Shown: positions 55,005-63,967 of the stretch, one piece after another
Layout of the letters: every line of letters starts with the position of its first letter
Position numbering within the stretch: the stretch's first letter is position 1
Assembly: GCA_028289195.1 (NCBI GenBank)
Contig: JANQQR010000002.1
Coordinates: forward strand, 1 to 64,000
Length of the DNA: 64,000 bases
Source of the DNA: Phycisphaerales bacterium
GTDB lineage: Bacteria; Planctomycetota; Phycisphaerae; Phycisphaerales; UBA1924
Direction of reading: 5' to 3'
Notes under the pieces: generated by a model
What the model was told of the DNA's origin: nothing
Databases searched by the model: none
The model's input: only the letters and a program-made list of their open reading frames with translations
Made by a program: the position numbers and the translations under genes

Positions 55005-57683
55005 CTAGGGGCAAACGGCGAGCCAGTTCCCGAGAACGTCTGTGATGTCGGTGAAGTCCACGGTGCTGTCGTTGTTCGCGTCGCCCTCGCCGGTGCACGG
55101 GCTGTAGTCCGACAGCCAGTTGGCGAGCACCGCGGTGATGTCGCCGAAGCTGACGACGCCCGATCCGTCGGCATCGCCCAAGCAGAACGCCGGCAGCGTG
55201 TCCGGGGTGACGGAGGCATCAGCGGGATCGCTGCACGCGTCGAGTTCGTCCCGGTCGAAGTACCCGTCGCTGTCGCGATCCACGCCGATCCGAGTCTCGC
55301 TGCCTGACGGCACGACGGTGAAGGTCAGCTCCGAGCCGGCGCCGGCGGAGCCGAGCAGTTCCATCGACGTCAGCGATTCCAGATCACGATCGCTCTGGAA
55401 CACGCCCGCGCCGGAGTACGCGTACCCGCGCTGGATGCCGCCCGCGACGCCCTTGACCACGAGGCCCACGACGCCGGTATCGGCCAGGTCCATCATGTCC
55501 TGGATCAGCCCGGTCTCGATCGCGCGATCCGCGGCGGCCGACGTCAGCGTCGTCTGCACGCCGATCGCCGGGTGGGTGTCTACTGCGAACGCGAACATGA
55601 ACGCCGCGACGTCGCGCCGCTCCTGGTCTCCGGCTGCGCCCGCGCTGAATCCGAACCCCGAGAACTGGAGGAACTCGAACAGCGTGTCGACCGAGCCGTC
55701 CTTGATGTATCCGAACCCGCGGTTGTTGCTCATGCTCGTCTTGTCGAAACCGGTCTTCTCGTACATGTTTCGGAGCTGGGGGACCTTGATGTCCTGCGTC
55801 TCCTGAATGGCCGCGGCCGGCGTGAGCGTCCGGTTCGTGCCGGTCGGAGCCGTGTGGCAGCCGTTGCACGTCGTGCCACCGTCGAGCGGGACGTTGAAGT
55901 AGAGGTTCTCGCCGGAGACAGGATCACCGCCGTTGATCAGATCGGGCGTCGTCGAGCCGTCGAAGCCACGGAACGGGTTCGGCGGGTACTTCATCGACAT
56001 CACCATGCCGTTGAAGAGCGACATCTCTTGCTCCGTGAGCTCGAAGTCGCCGCCGAGCAGGCCGACGAAGGCGGGGTTGAACGCCGCGAGGTCCTCGCGA
56101 TCGGCGCGCCAGTGGAACGGGGCGGTTCCCTGGAGACCGACGAGCGTCTGGGTCGTCATCGGGCCCTTCATGGGGTGCCAGTCCTGGCAGCCGACGAGGT
56201 TGCCCGGGATGACGCAGCTCTGGTTGAACGTCTTCATCTCGCCGGCGGGATCACCGAGGTCCCAGGCGAGCTGGTCCAAGCCGCCGTCGATGTGGCAGCT
56301 GGCGCACGAAGACTGGCCGAGACCGGAGAACTGCTGCGTGTTGTACAGGAACGGGCGGCCGTCCTTGATCGCCTGCGGGGTCGGATCGAAGAACGCCACG
56401 GCCACGAGTTCGGTGAGGCCGTTGGTGTCGATCACGGAGATCGATCCGTCGAACTTGTTCAGGGCATACAGGAGCTGCGCCGACTCGTCGAGCACGAGGC
56501 CGGTGGGGCCCTGCCCTATGTCGACGCGCCCCGTCCGTGCGCCCGAACTGTCGATGACAGCGATGTTGTCCGAGCCCATGCCCGCCACGTATCCGGTCAG
56601 GCCGTCGCTCGACCAGACGATCGCGCGAGGATCACCGATCGACTCGAACCGCTGCGCGGGCGCGATGCTCGAGGTGGTGTAGTCCAAGTGGGGGTTCAGG
56701 TCGACGATCGCCGGCGGGCTGGGCAGCGACGGGTCGAAAGATGCGCCGAGCACGCGCACGAACGTGCCCTTGACGTTCGGTTCGAATCTCGTGAGGTTGG
56801 TCGCCTCGGTGCCGATCACGGTCACGACACCGTCGCTGCGCACTTCAAGACCCATCACGATGTTCATCAGGCCGGTCTCGTACCCGACCGCGAGCGTCGA
56901 TGCGTCGACGATCGCCACGTCGTGGTCGTGGAGGTCCCACGTCACGGCGGCCGACCAATCGGCGCCGTTGTCGTCGCGCCAGACGCCGAACTCGTCCTTC
57001 TTCACGATCATGCCCACCGGGGGAGGCCCGGGGTTCGCGCCGTTCTGGGCGGGGGTGAACGAGGCGCCGTCGTTGGGCGGCGGGTTCTGGTCGCCGGCGT
57101 ATGGGTTCAACGGGCCGGAAGTGATCTCCTCGGAGACGATCGTCGTTCCGTTGCCGGATTCGAAGATCCCGACGAACACGCTCGTGCCGTCGGTCGCGAG
57201 CGACCTGGGATCCTCACCCTCGATCGGCACCGAGAGCGCTGGCGCGAGCGGCATGGCGGGGTCAAAGACCTGCAGCCGGTTCTCCTGCGAGACCGACACG
57301 AAGGCCCGCTCCGGCATGCCGGCGAACACGACGTCGGCCGGCTCATCACCGGTGCGAACGGTTTCGACGACGTTCATCGCGACGAGGTCCACGATCGACA
57401 CGCTGTCGGAAATCTGGTTCACGACCCACGCTTCGGTGTTCGAGCGCACGCGCACGGTGACGGGGTCGAGCCCGACCGGCACCGAGCCGGAGTGCACCGG
57501 GATGCCCGCGTTGAGCGTGAAGACCTCGAGTCGATTGTCGGCGGTGTTCACCGCGAGGAGCAGCGAGCCATCGGGCGTGCGATCCATGGGATGCACGTGC
57601 GCGGACTCCCAGTTGACGAACGGCTGAGCCGATGCGCCTGCAACGATAGCCAGCGCGGCAGCGAGCGAAACAGATCTTCCCAT
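55005..57683 (-). CDS. Secreted beta-propeller/di-heme cytochrome with dockerin-like tag
   Basis: The ATG at 57683 is chosen for its signal peptide (1-19, ending ASA/Q) and the AGAGGA and AAGG before it. Of 892 residues, about 20-440 form a YVTN-type propeller (GYVAGMGSDNIAVIDSSG, LLYALNKFDGSISVID), followed by a cytochrome c peroxidase/MauG-like part with heme sites C460-x2-C463-H464 (SSCASCHIDGG) and C606-x2-C609-H610 (CNGCHTAPTG). The tail has an EF-hand stretch (DRDSDGYFDRDELDAC) and a dockerin-like tag. It probably transfers electrons or activates peroxide outside the cell. Confidence 0.88.
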   Translation of the reverse strand: MGRSVSLAAALAIVAGASAQPFVNWESAHVHPMDRTPDGSLLLAVNTADNRLEVFTLNAGIPVHSGSVPVGLDPVTVRVRSNTEAWVVNQISDSVSIVDLVAMNVVETVRTGDEPADVVFAGMPERAFVSVSQENRLQVFDPAMPLAPALSVPIEGEDPRSLATDGTSVFVGIFESGNGTTIVSEEITSGPLNPYAGDQNPPPNDGASFTPAQNGANPGPPPVGMIVKKDEFGVWRDDNGADWSAAVTWDLHDHDVAIVDASTLAVGYETGLMNIVMGLEVRSDGVVTVIGTEATNLTRFEPNVKGTFVRVLGASFDPSLPSPPAIVDLNPHLDYTTSSIAPAQRFESIGDPRAIVWSSDGLTGYVAGMGSDNIAVIDSSGARTGRVDIGQGPTGLVLDESAQLLYALNKFDGSISVIDTNGLTELVAVAFFDPTPQAIKDGRPFLYNTQQFSGLGQSSCASCHIDGGLDQLAWDLGDPAGEMKTFNQSCVIPGNLVGCQDWHPMKGPMTTQTLVGLQGTAPFHWRADREDLAAFNPAFVGLLGGDFELTEQEMSLFNGMVMSMKYPPNPFRGFDGSTTPDLINGGDPVSGENLYFNVPLDGGTTCNGCHTAPTGTNRTLTPAAAIQETQDIKVPQLRNMYEKTGFDKTSMSNNRGFGYIKDGSVDTLFEFLQFSGFGFSAGAAGDQERRDVAAFMFAFAVDTHPAIGVQTTLTSAAADRAIETGLIQDMMDLADTGVVGLVVKGVAGGIQRGYAYSGAGVFQSDRDLESLTSMELLGSAGAGSELTFTVVPSGSETRIGVDRDSDGYFDRDELDACSDPADASVTPDTLPAFCLGDADGSGVVSFGDITAVLANWLSDYSPCTGEGDANNDSTVDFTDITDVLGNWLAVCP
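55011..55184 (-). repeat. Dockerin-like C-terminal tag, copy 3
   Basis: This is a 58-residue Cys-to-Cys module with loops GDADGSGVVSFGD and GDANNDSTVDFTD. It carries an additional internal Cys (SPCTGEG). One Pro follows the final Cys. Confidence 0.87.
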
Positions 57684-57801
57684 CACCTTGAATCCTCTCT
57701 CGAGCGAGACACTCCCTTGGTCTCCCCAAAATGCCCCAACAACCCTGTTGCGCCTAGGGGGATCCGTGATCACCTCGAAAATGGAGTGTTCTCAACCACT
57801 A

Positions 57802-60027
57802 CTACGGGCAGGGTGTCAACCAGTTCCCTAACACAGTGGTCACGTCCGCGAACCCAACCGTCCCGTCCCGATCCGCATCGCCAGGCCCGATCGCGGCTCC
57901 GTAGTCCGAAAGCCACTCACCCAGCGTGGTGGTCAGGTCGGCGAAATCCACGACACCATCGAAGTTGGCATCGCCGGGGCAGTCCTCGACGATCTCGATC
58001 GCCCCGGGTGACGTCGCCGAGCCGTCGCTGTTGGAGACCGACAGGTCGCGCAGGCCGAGAGCCGCGCCGGCATCGACATCCACGACAAGGGTCACCTCGG
58101 TGCCGAGCGGGTTCGGGTCTGGGACGCCCGACGGGGCCGCGCCGGCTCCCGAGACCGAAAAGTGGCCGGAGTCGGTGGCGTTGCGGAGATTGGTGCCGGC
58201 CACGCCGATCTGTGTCGTCAGCCCGCGCGGGATGCGCATCGGGCTCGCCACACCGAGCGTTGTGGTCGCGCCGAACACCGTGACGTCGATCGAGTCAACG
58301 GTTGCGAGACCATTCGCATCCGTGACCCGCAGCGAGACCGGGTACACGCCGTTGCTGGGATACACAGCCACGGGATTCGCCTGTCCGGTTGTTTCGAACG
58401 AGCCGTCGCCGTCGGTGTCCCAGTCGAAGGCCGAGTCGGGCAGGACCGTCGATGGGAAATCGATCGATCGCGAGTTTACGGCGCCGAGGAAGAAGCAGTT
58501 GGTGTCGGCTTCTACGCGCTTGGAGACACCGGCAGATGCCACGGGGGACTTCGGCGACTGGTCGAGGAAGATCTTCAGGTCGTAGAGCTGCGTGCGCAGG
58601 TTGTCGACGAACGTGTTGCCCACGTCCGTCACGCGGATCGTGTACTCCCCGGCGGGGAGCGGGTCCTCGAACAGGAAACGCACGATGCCCGGCGACCCCG
58701 GGGTCGAGCTGTTCAGGAGCGTCTGGCCGTCGGCGGTGCGGAGCTCGACCGTCAGATTCCCGGCTTCGTTGGGGAACACCTGCTCGAAGAACAGCCCGGT
58801 GCATCCGAGGAACTGGACTCCGGTCTCGTAGCCGTAGCAGACCGGGGGGTTCCCGATGCAGGTCGTGAGATACAAGCCCGGGTCGACCACGACCGTGAAG
58901 AACGGCTGGTCCTGCGTGATCGTGAAACGGAACCAGTCCTCGTCCGGCGAGCCGTTGCCGGGCGCCATGGTGGCGAGGTACTGCTCGATCACCGATCGGG
59001 GGGCGGGGTCGTCGAGCACCCCGAAGTCGTGGGCGTCCTGAACGGTGTGGTTGGGAGCGAAACGATCGCCGTAGTTGGCGGCTCCGCCCCGGCGCTCGTC
59101 GAACTGCAGCCCGTCGAACAGGTCGCCGACGAGCGGCTCCATCAGCTTGGGCGGGTAGGGGGCCGGCGGGGCGACGTCCTGGCAGGTGAACGGCATCGGG
59201 ATGGGCGCGTTCTCGAAGTCGTAGCAGGGGGTCTGGTGCAGGAATCCCAGGCCGTGGCCGTGCTCGTGCGCCGCGACGTTGCGCATGATCCGGTAGTTGC
59301 AGTTGGGCAGCGCGAGGATCGTCCCGTTCTCGCCGGGGCCGTTCAGGAACGACGTGTTGATGGCCATGTCGGCGCCGCCCACACCCAGGATGGTTGCTGT
59401 CGGGAAGGCGTTGTACGCGACGAATCCGGCCTCCTCGCCGAACGCGATGCCGCCGATGCGGATGTCGCCCCGCCCGGGTTGGCGTGCCGTTGCCTCGTCC
59501 ATCTGCGAGTTGTCGTCGGCGACCTCCCGGTAGGTGTTGCCCGTCGCGAGGGCCCACCCGGCGAACGCCTGTCGGATGATCTCCCGCCCGAGGTCCTTGT
59601 TCCCGGGCCCGAACGCGCTCTCGAAGGCGCTGTTGAGAACATTGGGGGACGTCGCCGAGACCGACGCCAAACCCCAGATCGTGCCGTCATCGGGAAAGCT
59701 GAACGTGAGGTGAGCCGGCGCCTGCTCCCAGGACGGTCCGATCTGGGCCTCGCCGACCCAGATCGTGTCGTCGACGGTGTAGCGGGCGTTGGGGTCGAAC
59801 GGCTCGAACTGAGCGGGCGGCAACAACTCGCGATCCGGATCGCCGGCCACCCGTGCGGGCAGCGGGAGGCCGCGCAGCGTGCACGCGAAGTGGGACAGCG
59901 ACCTCTCGAGCAATCGCGGGCGTTCGGGTCGCTCCAGTTCTTCGGCGATCGCCCCGGGGCACCATCCCAGGATCGAGGCCGAGGCGGCCACTACGAGCGC
60001 TCCGCGCACACCACCACATTCGCTCAT
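57802..60027 (-). CDS. Secreted matrixin-like metalloprotease with PKD-like domain and dockerin-like tag
   Basis: The 741-residue protein has a signal peptide (about 1-28), a propeptide-like stretch and a metzincin catalytic domain with HEHGHGLGFLH (H254, E255, H258, H264), the HExxHxxGxxH zinc site; a Met-turn candidate lies downstream (PKLMEPLVG). Residues of about 340-490 resemble a pre-peptidase C-terminal (PPC) beta domain (DEDWFRFTI, GEYTIRVTDVG). A PKD-like domain follows (DSAFDWDTDGDGSFE, VYPVSLRVTDANG), then an IPT-like stretch and the dockerin-like tag. AAAGGAG is seven bases before the ATG. It should digest extracellular protein. Confidence 0.9.
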   Translation of the reverse strand: MSECGGVRGALVVAASASILGWCPGAIAEELERPERPRLLERSLSHFACTLRGLPLPARVAGDPDRELLPPAQFEPFDPNARYTVDDTIWVGEAQIGPSWEQAPAHLTFSFPDDGTIWGLASVSATSPNVLNSAFESAFGPGNKDLGREIIRQAFAGWALATGNTYREVADDNSQMDEATARQPGRGDIRIGGIAFGEEAGFVAYNAFPTATILGVGGADMAINTSFLNGPGENGTILALPNCNYRIMRNVAAHEHGHGLGFLHQTPCYDFENAPIPMPFTCQDVAPPAPYPPKLMEPLVGDLFDGLQFDERRGGAANYGDRFAPNHTVQDAHDFGVLDDPAPRSVIEQYLATMAPGNGSPDEDWFRFTITQDQPFFTVVVDPGLYLTTCIGNPPVCYGYETGVQFLGCTGLFFEQVFPNEAGNLTVELRTADGQTLLNSSTPGSPGIVRFLFEDPLPAGEYTIRVTDVGNTFVDNLRTQLYDLKIFLDQSPKSPVASAGVSKRVEADTNCFFLGAVNSRSIDFPSTVLPDSAFDWDTDGDGSFETTGQANPVAVYPSNGVYPVSLRVTDANGLATVDSIDVTVFGATTTLGVASPMRIPRGLTTQIGVAGTNLRNATDSGHFSVSGAGAAPSGVPDPNPLGTEVTLVVDVDAGAALGLRDLSVSNSDGSATSPGAIEIVEDCPGDANFDGVVDFADLTTTLGEWLSDYGAAIGPGDADRDGTVGFADVTTVLGNWLTPCP
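57808..57981 (-). repeat. Dockerin-like C-terminal tag, copy 4
   Basis: This is a 58-residue Cys-to-Cys module with loops GDANFDGVVDFAD and GDADRDGTVGFAD. One Pro follows the final Cys. Confidence 0.87.
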
Positions 60028-60137
60028 CCCGAGCTCCTTTCACCCTCTCCCACCAGTATGCGCGAGCTTGGCGCGCAATGCGAGCCCTTCGCACGTATCT
60101 GCGGATTTGAGAAAGGGTTATGGGGTCGATCTTTGCG

Positions 60138-60704
60138 CTACGACAGCCCGAGGGGGACCGGCTGAGGCCTGACCTCGTGGGTGGGCTCGAGGGCGATTCC
60201 GAGCGGGACACGCTTGCCGTCGGGGCCCTGGGGCGGGATGCCTTCTTCGTCGATGATCCGCTGGATCGCCATGACGCCCTCGATGAGCTGCTCGGGCCGG
60301 GGAGGGCACCCCGGGACGTAGACGTCGACGGGGATGAACTGGTCGCACCCCTGCACGACGGCGTACGTGTCGAACACGCCGCCGGTCGAGGCGCATGCTC
60401 CCATGGAGATCACCCAGCGGGGCTCGGCCATCTGCTGGTAGATCCTCTGGAGCACCGGCATCATCTTCACACTGATCCGACCGGCCACGATCAGCAGATC
60501 GCTCTGGCGAGGGCTGAAACGCATGACCTCGGCGCCGAACCGGGCCAGGTCGTACCGGCTCGAGGCCGTCGCCATGAGCTCGATGCCGCAGCACGCGGTC
60601 GCAAACGGCATCGGCCAGAGGCTACTCCTGCGCGACCAGTTGATGACGCGCTGGAGTTGCGTCGTCAGGAATCCTTCGGCGGTGATTGCAGCTTCGATTC
60701 CCAT
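60138..60704 (-). CDS. nuoB: NADH-quinone oxidoreductase subunit B
   Basis: NuoB carries the N2 iron-sulfur cluster of complex I, next to the quinone site. The 188-residue product has the ligands C38-C39 ([10 protein letters not shown]), C104 (MGACASTGG) and C133 (VPGCPPRPE), and typical stretches [17 protein letters not shown] and [16 protein letters not shown]. No nuoC or nuoD follows; downstream on the same strand is the metalloprotease. nuoA lies about 11.5 kb further on. Confidence 0.95.
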   Translation of the reverse strand: MGIEAAITAEGFLTTQLQRVINWSRRSSLWPMPFATACCGIELMATASSRYDLARFGAEVMRFSPRQSDLLIVAGRISVKMMPVLQRIYQQMAEPRWVISMGACASTGGVFDTYAVVQGCDQFIPVDVYVPGCPPRPEQLIEGVMAIQRIIDEEGIPPQGPDGKRVPLGIALEPTHEVRPQPVPLGLS

Positions 60705-60784
60705 ATCGGGCGCGGTGCCTCCCTGGCAACTGGCGGGCGTTTATCGAACCAACGGGCCCATGCTAACGACGCGGAATGGTGACG

Positions 60785-61039
60785 TCAGGGCTTCTTGTAG
60801 TTCGGCTGCTTCTTCTCGTCGGATTTCGGGCCCTCGCCGAACCAGCGTCCGAACACGATGTCGTCCTGGTTCGACTCGTGGATCTGGTAGTTCTCCGAGC
60901 CGGGACCCGACGCGCTCACCACGCGACGGTAGCACCCGGTCTGGGTCAGCATGAGAACGCACGCAGCGGTCGCGGCCGCGACGCACAGGCGTCCCGGCCA
61001 CTTCCCGGTCGGGCTCCAGTTGATCGGACGATCGCTCAT
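60785..61039 (-). CDS. Small lipoprotein of unknown function
   Basis: The 84-residue protein has a basic start, a hydrophobic segment (CVAAATAACVLML) and a lipobox-like LTQTGC at about 31-36, followed by 48 hydrophilic residues rich in Ser, Asp, Gly and Lys (ENYQIHESNQDD, later a Lys-rich tail). It lies 80 bases upstream of nuoB on the same strand. I do not recognise the family. A -10-like TAGAGT nine bases before the ATG and the lack of a Shine-Dalgarno sequence suggest a nearly leaderless mRNA. Confidence 0.6.
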   Translation of the reverse strand: MSDRPINWSPTGKWPGRLCVAAATAACVLMLTQTGCYRRVVSASGPGSENYQIHESNQDDIVFGRWFGEGPKSDEKKQPNYKKP

Positions 61040-61048
61040 GAGGACGGG

Positions 61049-61054
61049 ACTCTA
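61049..61054 (-). promoter_or_regulatory. -10-like TAGAGT before the small lipoprotein
   Basis: The hexamer ends nine bases before the ATG at 61039 on the minus strand, which would leave a leader of about three bases. Confidence 0.3.
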
Positions 61055-61265
61055 GCGCCCGGAGTGCGGTCTGGGCAAGCGCCGCGGGCCCTCCCGAAGG
61101 CTCCGGTCCGAGAAGGGGCACCGACCCGGCGTCCCGCGGCGAGCGACGAGACGCGTCCGGATCGGGCCGAAAAACCCAAGGGCGGTTTCCGCCCGCGACA
61201 ACCCGAGAGGCGGTGTGTTTCCCCGCCCGGCGGACCGCCGGGAGCGTGAGCGGAGGTCCCGCCCG

Positions 61266-62396
61266 GTGGTTCTCAGCGGCCGATTCATCCTGACGATCAG
61301 CGTCCTTGCCCTCGTGGCGATGGGCTCCGGCCCCGCGACGCTGCTGGCCGACCGGTCCGAGCCGATCGCGGCACGATCCTCCGGGAACATCCCGCTCGAC
61401 CATGAGGCGCTGAACGCAACGCTCGCCCAGACCGGCCCCGGGTACACACTCACCGAGACTCGCCGGTTCTCGGTCCTCTCCAACTGCGACCCGACATGGA
61501 CCAGGGCGAGAGCCGATCTGTTTGAGCGCACGTTCGATCAATTCTCGCGCGCGATGAACCGCCTCGACATGACGGTCGCCGAGCCGGAGAAGAAGCTCGT
61601 CTGCCTGCTCATCAACGACCACGCCGACTACACGGCGTTCGCCCGTCTTCACGACGGCGTTGAGGCGGCCTGGATCGCCGGCTACTACGCGAGCCAGAGC
61701 AATCGCATCGTCTTCTACAACGACGAGACCAGCCCCGCGTTCACCAAGGCGGCGCAGCGCCTGAGCGACGCCGACCGGGCGATCACGATCGCCGAGCGCG
61801 AGCGGTTCGGCAACGAAGATCGGGCCGGGTTCAAGCCGGAGGAGCACCGGCGCCGCGTTGAAGCGCAGCGAGCGGTGCTGCGATCCGAGGTGAGCCGCGC
61901 ATCGGATTCAAAGGCCATCCACGAAGCGGTGCACCTCATCGCGTTCAACTGCGGGATCCAATCGCGCTCCCGCCAGTACCCGCTCTGGCTCACCGAGGGG
62001 CTCGCGACCGTGTTCGAAACGACGGACCCGCGGAGCGCGTTCGGCCCCGATCGCCCCATGGAGCGCAGGGATGACGAGCTCGCGGTTCTGATCCGCAACA
62101 ACCGCTTAATACCTCTCGAAGCGCTGGTCGCTATGAACTCGATCCCGGCGACCATCGAGCCGGACGACGAGGACCTCCCGCAGCGCGTCTACGCGCAGTC
62201 GCACTCGCTGATGGCCTGGCTGTTCCGCTACGAGCCCGAGGCCCTGGCGGGCTATTTGCGTGATATCGCCGATGAGCGTCCGGGCATGATCAGCCCGCGT
62301 CGCCACTCGCGGATGTTCGAGGACCGGTTCGGCGATCCTCGCTCGCTCGAGCGCCAGTGGCTCCGGGACGAATCCCGGCGTCTCGACCTCCGCTGA
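61266..62396 (+). CDS. DUF1570-type putative metallopeptidase
   Basis: The GTG at 61266 is chosen for GGAGG at 61252-61256 and because it begins a signal peptide (FILTISVLALVAMGSGPATLLA). The 376-residue protein has the DUF1570-like layout: an early strand/helix part (YTLTETRRFSVLSNCDPTW), then VCLLINDHADYTAF, then a helix with H219-E220-x2-H223 (IHEAVHLIAF), a gluzincin-like HExxH-type zinc site, with WLTEGLATVFE 25-30 residues later giving the third-ligand Glu. It probably acts outside the cytoplasm; the substrate is unknown. Confidence 0.8.
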   Translation: MVLSGRFILTISVLALVAMGSGPATLLADRSEPIAARSSGNIPLDHEALNATLAQTGPGYTLTETRRFSVLSNCDPTWTRARADLFERTFDQFSRAMNRLDMTVAEPEKKLVCLLINDHADYTAFARLHDGVEAAWIAGYYASQSNRIVFYNDETSPAFTKAAQRLSDADRAITIAERERFGNEDRAGFKPEEHRRRVEAQRAVLRSEVSRASDSKAIHEAVHLIAFNCGIQSRSRQYPLWLTEGLATVFETTDPRSAFGPDRPMERRDDELAVLIRNNRLIPLEALVAMNSIPATIEPDDEDLPQRVYAQSHSLMAWLFRYEPEALAGYLRDIADERPGMISPRRHSRMFEDRFGDPRSLERQWLRDESRRLDLR

Positions 62397-62410
62397 ACTC
62401 GGGCCCCCGG

Positions 62411-62416
62411 TACAGT
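62411..62416 (+). promoter_or_regulatory. -10-like TACAGT for a possibly leaderless gene
   Basis: TACAGT is followed by exactly six bases and the ATG at 62423. No Shine-Dalgarno sequence is present. Confidence 0.4.
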
Positions 62417-62422
62417 GCGCGC

Positions 62423-63064
62423 ATGATTCGGAAGCACCCTGGGCTCTTCGTCTTCACGATGTCGTACATCCTGGCCGCCGGGGCGCGGGCGCTCGCGACG
62501 GACAACAGGGAGTTCCTGATGTACCTCGCGCAGATGCTCGTGCTCATCGGGCTCATCCTGTGGGCTCACCGGCGCGCGAGATTCTCGGCCGGGGTGCTGT
62601 GGGGCCTGAGCATCTGGGGGATGCTCCACATGGCGGGTGGCCTCGTCCCGGTGCCGGTTGAGCGCGCCCAGACGGATCCGGGCGCGGAGAGCGCTGTGCT
62701 CTACAGCCTCTGGCTGATCGGGCCGGACCGGTTCAAGTACGACAACCTGGTCCACGCCTACGGGTTCTTCATGGCCACGATGGCCTGCTGGCAGGCGATG
62801 CGCCGGTACCTCGGCCAGCGCGCCCGGCCGGGCCTGGCATTCGCGGTCATCCTCGCGAGCGCCGGTATGGGCCTCGGATCGGTCAATGAGATCATCGAGT
62901 TCATCGCGTCCGAGCTCTTCCCGGACAACAACGTGGGGGGGTACCGGAACAACTCGATCGACCTGATCTACAACGCGATCGGCGCGGCCGCGGCGTCGGC
63001 GTTCGTCTGGCTCCGGTACGCGAACAGCTTCCCGAGCTGGGTGCCAAACAAACCGGGCCGGTGA
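62423..63064 (+). CDS. DUF2238-type (YjdF-like) membrane protein
   Basis: The 213-residue protein has about six membrane helices. The stretch DNLVHAYGFFMATMACWQAMR with conserved His and the later MGLGSVNEIIEFIASELFPD and NNSIDLIYNAIGA match the DUF2238/YjdF pattern, in which the D...H, NE and D-x2-N residues recur. The function is not established. The ATG at 62423 is preferred to the in-frame GTG upstream inside the preceding gene. Its 3' end carries one arm of the tsf terminator. Confidence 0.75.
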   Translation: MIRKHPGLFVFTMSYILAAGARALATDNREFLMYLAQMLVLIGLILWAHRRARFSAGVLWGLSIWGMLHMAGGLVPVPVERAQTDPGAESAVLYSLWLIGPDRFKYDNLVHAYGFFMATMACWQAMRRYLGQRARPGLAFAVILASAGMGLGSVNEIIEFIASELFPDNNVGGYRNNSIDLIYNAIGAAAASAFVWLRYANSFPSWVPNKPGR

Positions 63065-63083
63065 CGCAAGCGCCACCGGCCCG
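63045..63083 (-). terminator. Rho-independent terminator of tsf
   Basis: A perfect ten-base stem CGGGCCGGTG/CACCGGCCCG (63054-63063, 63074-63083) with a ten-base loop is followed on the minus strand by GTTTGTTTGG. It overlaps the 3' end of the convergent membrane-protein gene. Confidence 0.85.
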
Positions 63084-63112
63084 TTGAGTAGATCGTGAAG
63101 AGCGATCGGGTC

Positions 63113-63967
63113 TCAGTCGGCTGCTTCGCCGACCTGCCAGCGGAGGAACGCGGTGATCGACGCGTCGGAAGGCAGGAGTTCCTTGATCTTCTTCGAGGGA
63201 TCGATGACGAAGTCCTGCTCGAGGAGGGCGAGCTCGGAGTAGAGCTTGTTCACCTTGCCCTCGACCATCTTGGCCGCGATCTCTTCGTTCTTGCCCGACT
63301 CGATGGCCATCTCCATCGCGAGGCGACGCTCCTTCTCGATGACGTGCTCGGGCACGCTTTCGCGATCGACGCCGGCCGGACGGGGCTGCGCCGAAGCGAT
63401 GTGCATGCAGATCTGCTTGGCGACATCCTCGCTGATCGAGCCTTCGCCCTGCATCAGCACGCCGGTCTTGCCGTCGTGGTGGACGTACTTGCCGAACATG
63501 GTCGAGCCGGAGCCCTCGAACTTGTGGATGCGACCGACGCTGATGTTCTCGCCGGTGGAGATCCGGAGGTCGTCGACCGCCTTGGTCATGTCGTCGGTGG
63601 TGGCGACATCGCCGGCGTTGGCGCCGAGCGCCATCGTGGCGAGGTTTTCGGCGACAGTCCGGAAGGCCTCGTTCTTGGCGGTGAAGTCGGTCTCGGCGCG
63701 GAGCTCGACGATGGTCGCCGCCCGGCCCGAGTCGTCGATGGCCACCGCGACTTGACCTTCGCCGGCGGCGCGGTCGGTGCGGGTGTCCATCTTGCCCTTC
63801 ATCTTCTTGCGGAGATGTTCCTCGGCGGCATCCTGGTCGCCGCCAGTCTCCGTGAGGGCCTTTTTGCATTCCATCATCGAAAGCCCGGTCTTCTGACGCA
63901 GGGCCATCACGTCTTTGGCGCTGATTTCCGCCATGGCGGTGTTCTCTCCGTTTGCGCTGTCGGCCAT
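63113..63967 (-). CDS. tsf: Elongation factor Ts
   Basis: EF-Ts exchanges GDP for GTP on EF-Tu. The 284-residue product has a UBA-like start, AEISAKDVMALRQKTGLSMMECKKAL, the TDFTAKNEAF stretch that contacts EF-Tu, MQICMHIASAQP-type core helices and the final LLEQDFVIDPSKKIKELL. Two starts are possible: 63967 (AGAGGAAG upstream) and 63934 (GGAGAG upstream, giving the usual MAEIS start); the longer adds 11 residues. rpsB, the usual neighbour, would lie beyond the window edge. Confidence 0.95.
   Translation of the reverse strand: MADSANGENTAMAEISAKDVMALRQKTGLSMMECKKALTETGGDQDAAEEHLRKKMKGKMDTRTDRAAGEGQVAVAIDDSGRAATIVELRAETDFTAKNEAFRTVAENLATMALGANAGDVATTDDMTKAVDDLRISTGENISVGRIHKFEGSGSTMFGKYVHHDGKTGVLMQGEGSISEDVAKQICMHIASAQPRPAGVDRESVPEHVIEKERRLAMEMAIESGKNEEIAAKMVEGKVNKLYSELALLEQDFVIDPSKKIKELLPSDASITAFLRWQVGEAAD

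Noticed and set aside
49705..57981. PEP-CTERM or LPXTG sorting signals
   Set aside because: No PEP/VPEP motif with a hydrophobic helix and basic tail, and no LPXTG, is present at these C-termini; they end in the Cys-clamped tag instead.
55572..58283. Long plus-strand frame opposite the di-heme and protease genes
   Set aside because: It runs across two real genes and their gap, and the product is Arg/Val/Asp-rich with no family features.
34703..60027. Possible mobile element or prophage behind the nuoA/nuoB separation
   Set aside because: No transposase, integrase, terminal inverted repeat, target duplication or tRNA-linked att site was seen, and codon use is like the flanks.
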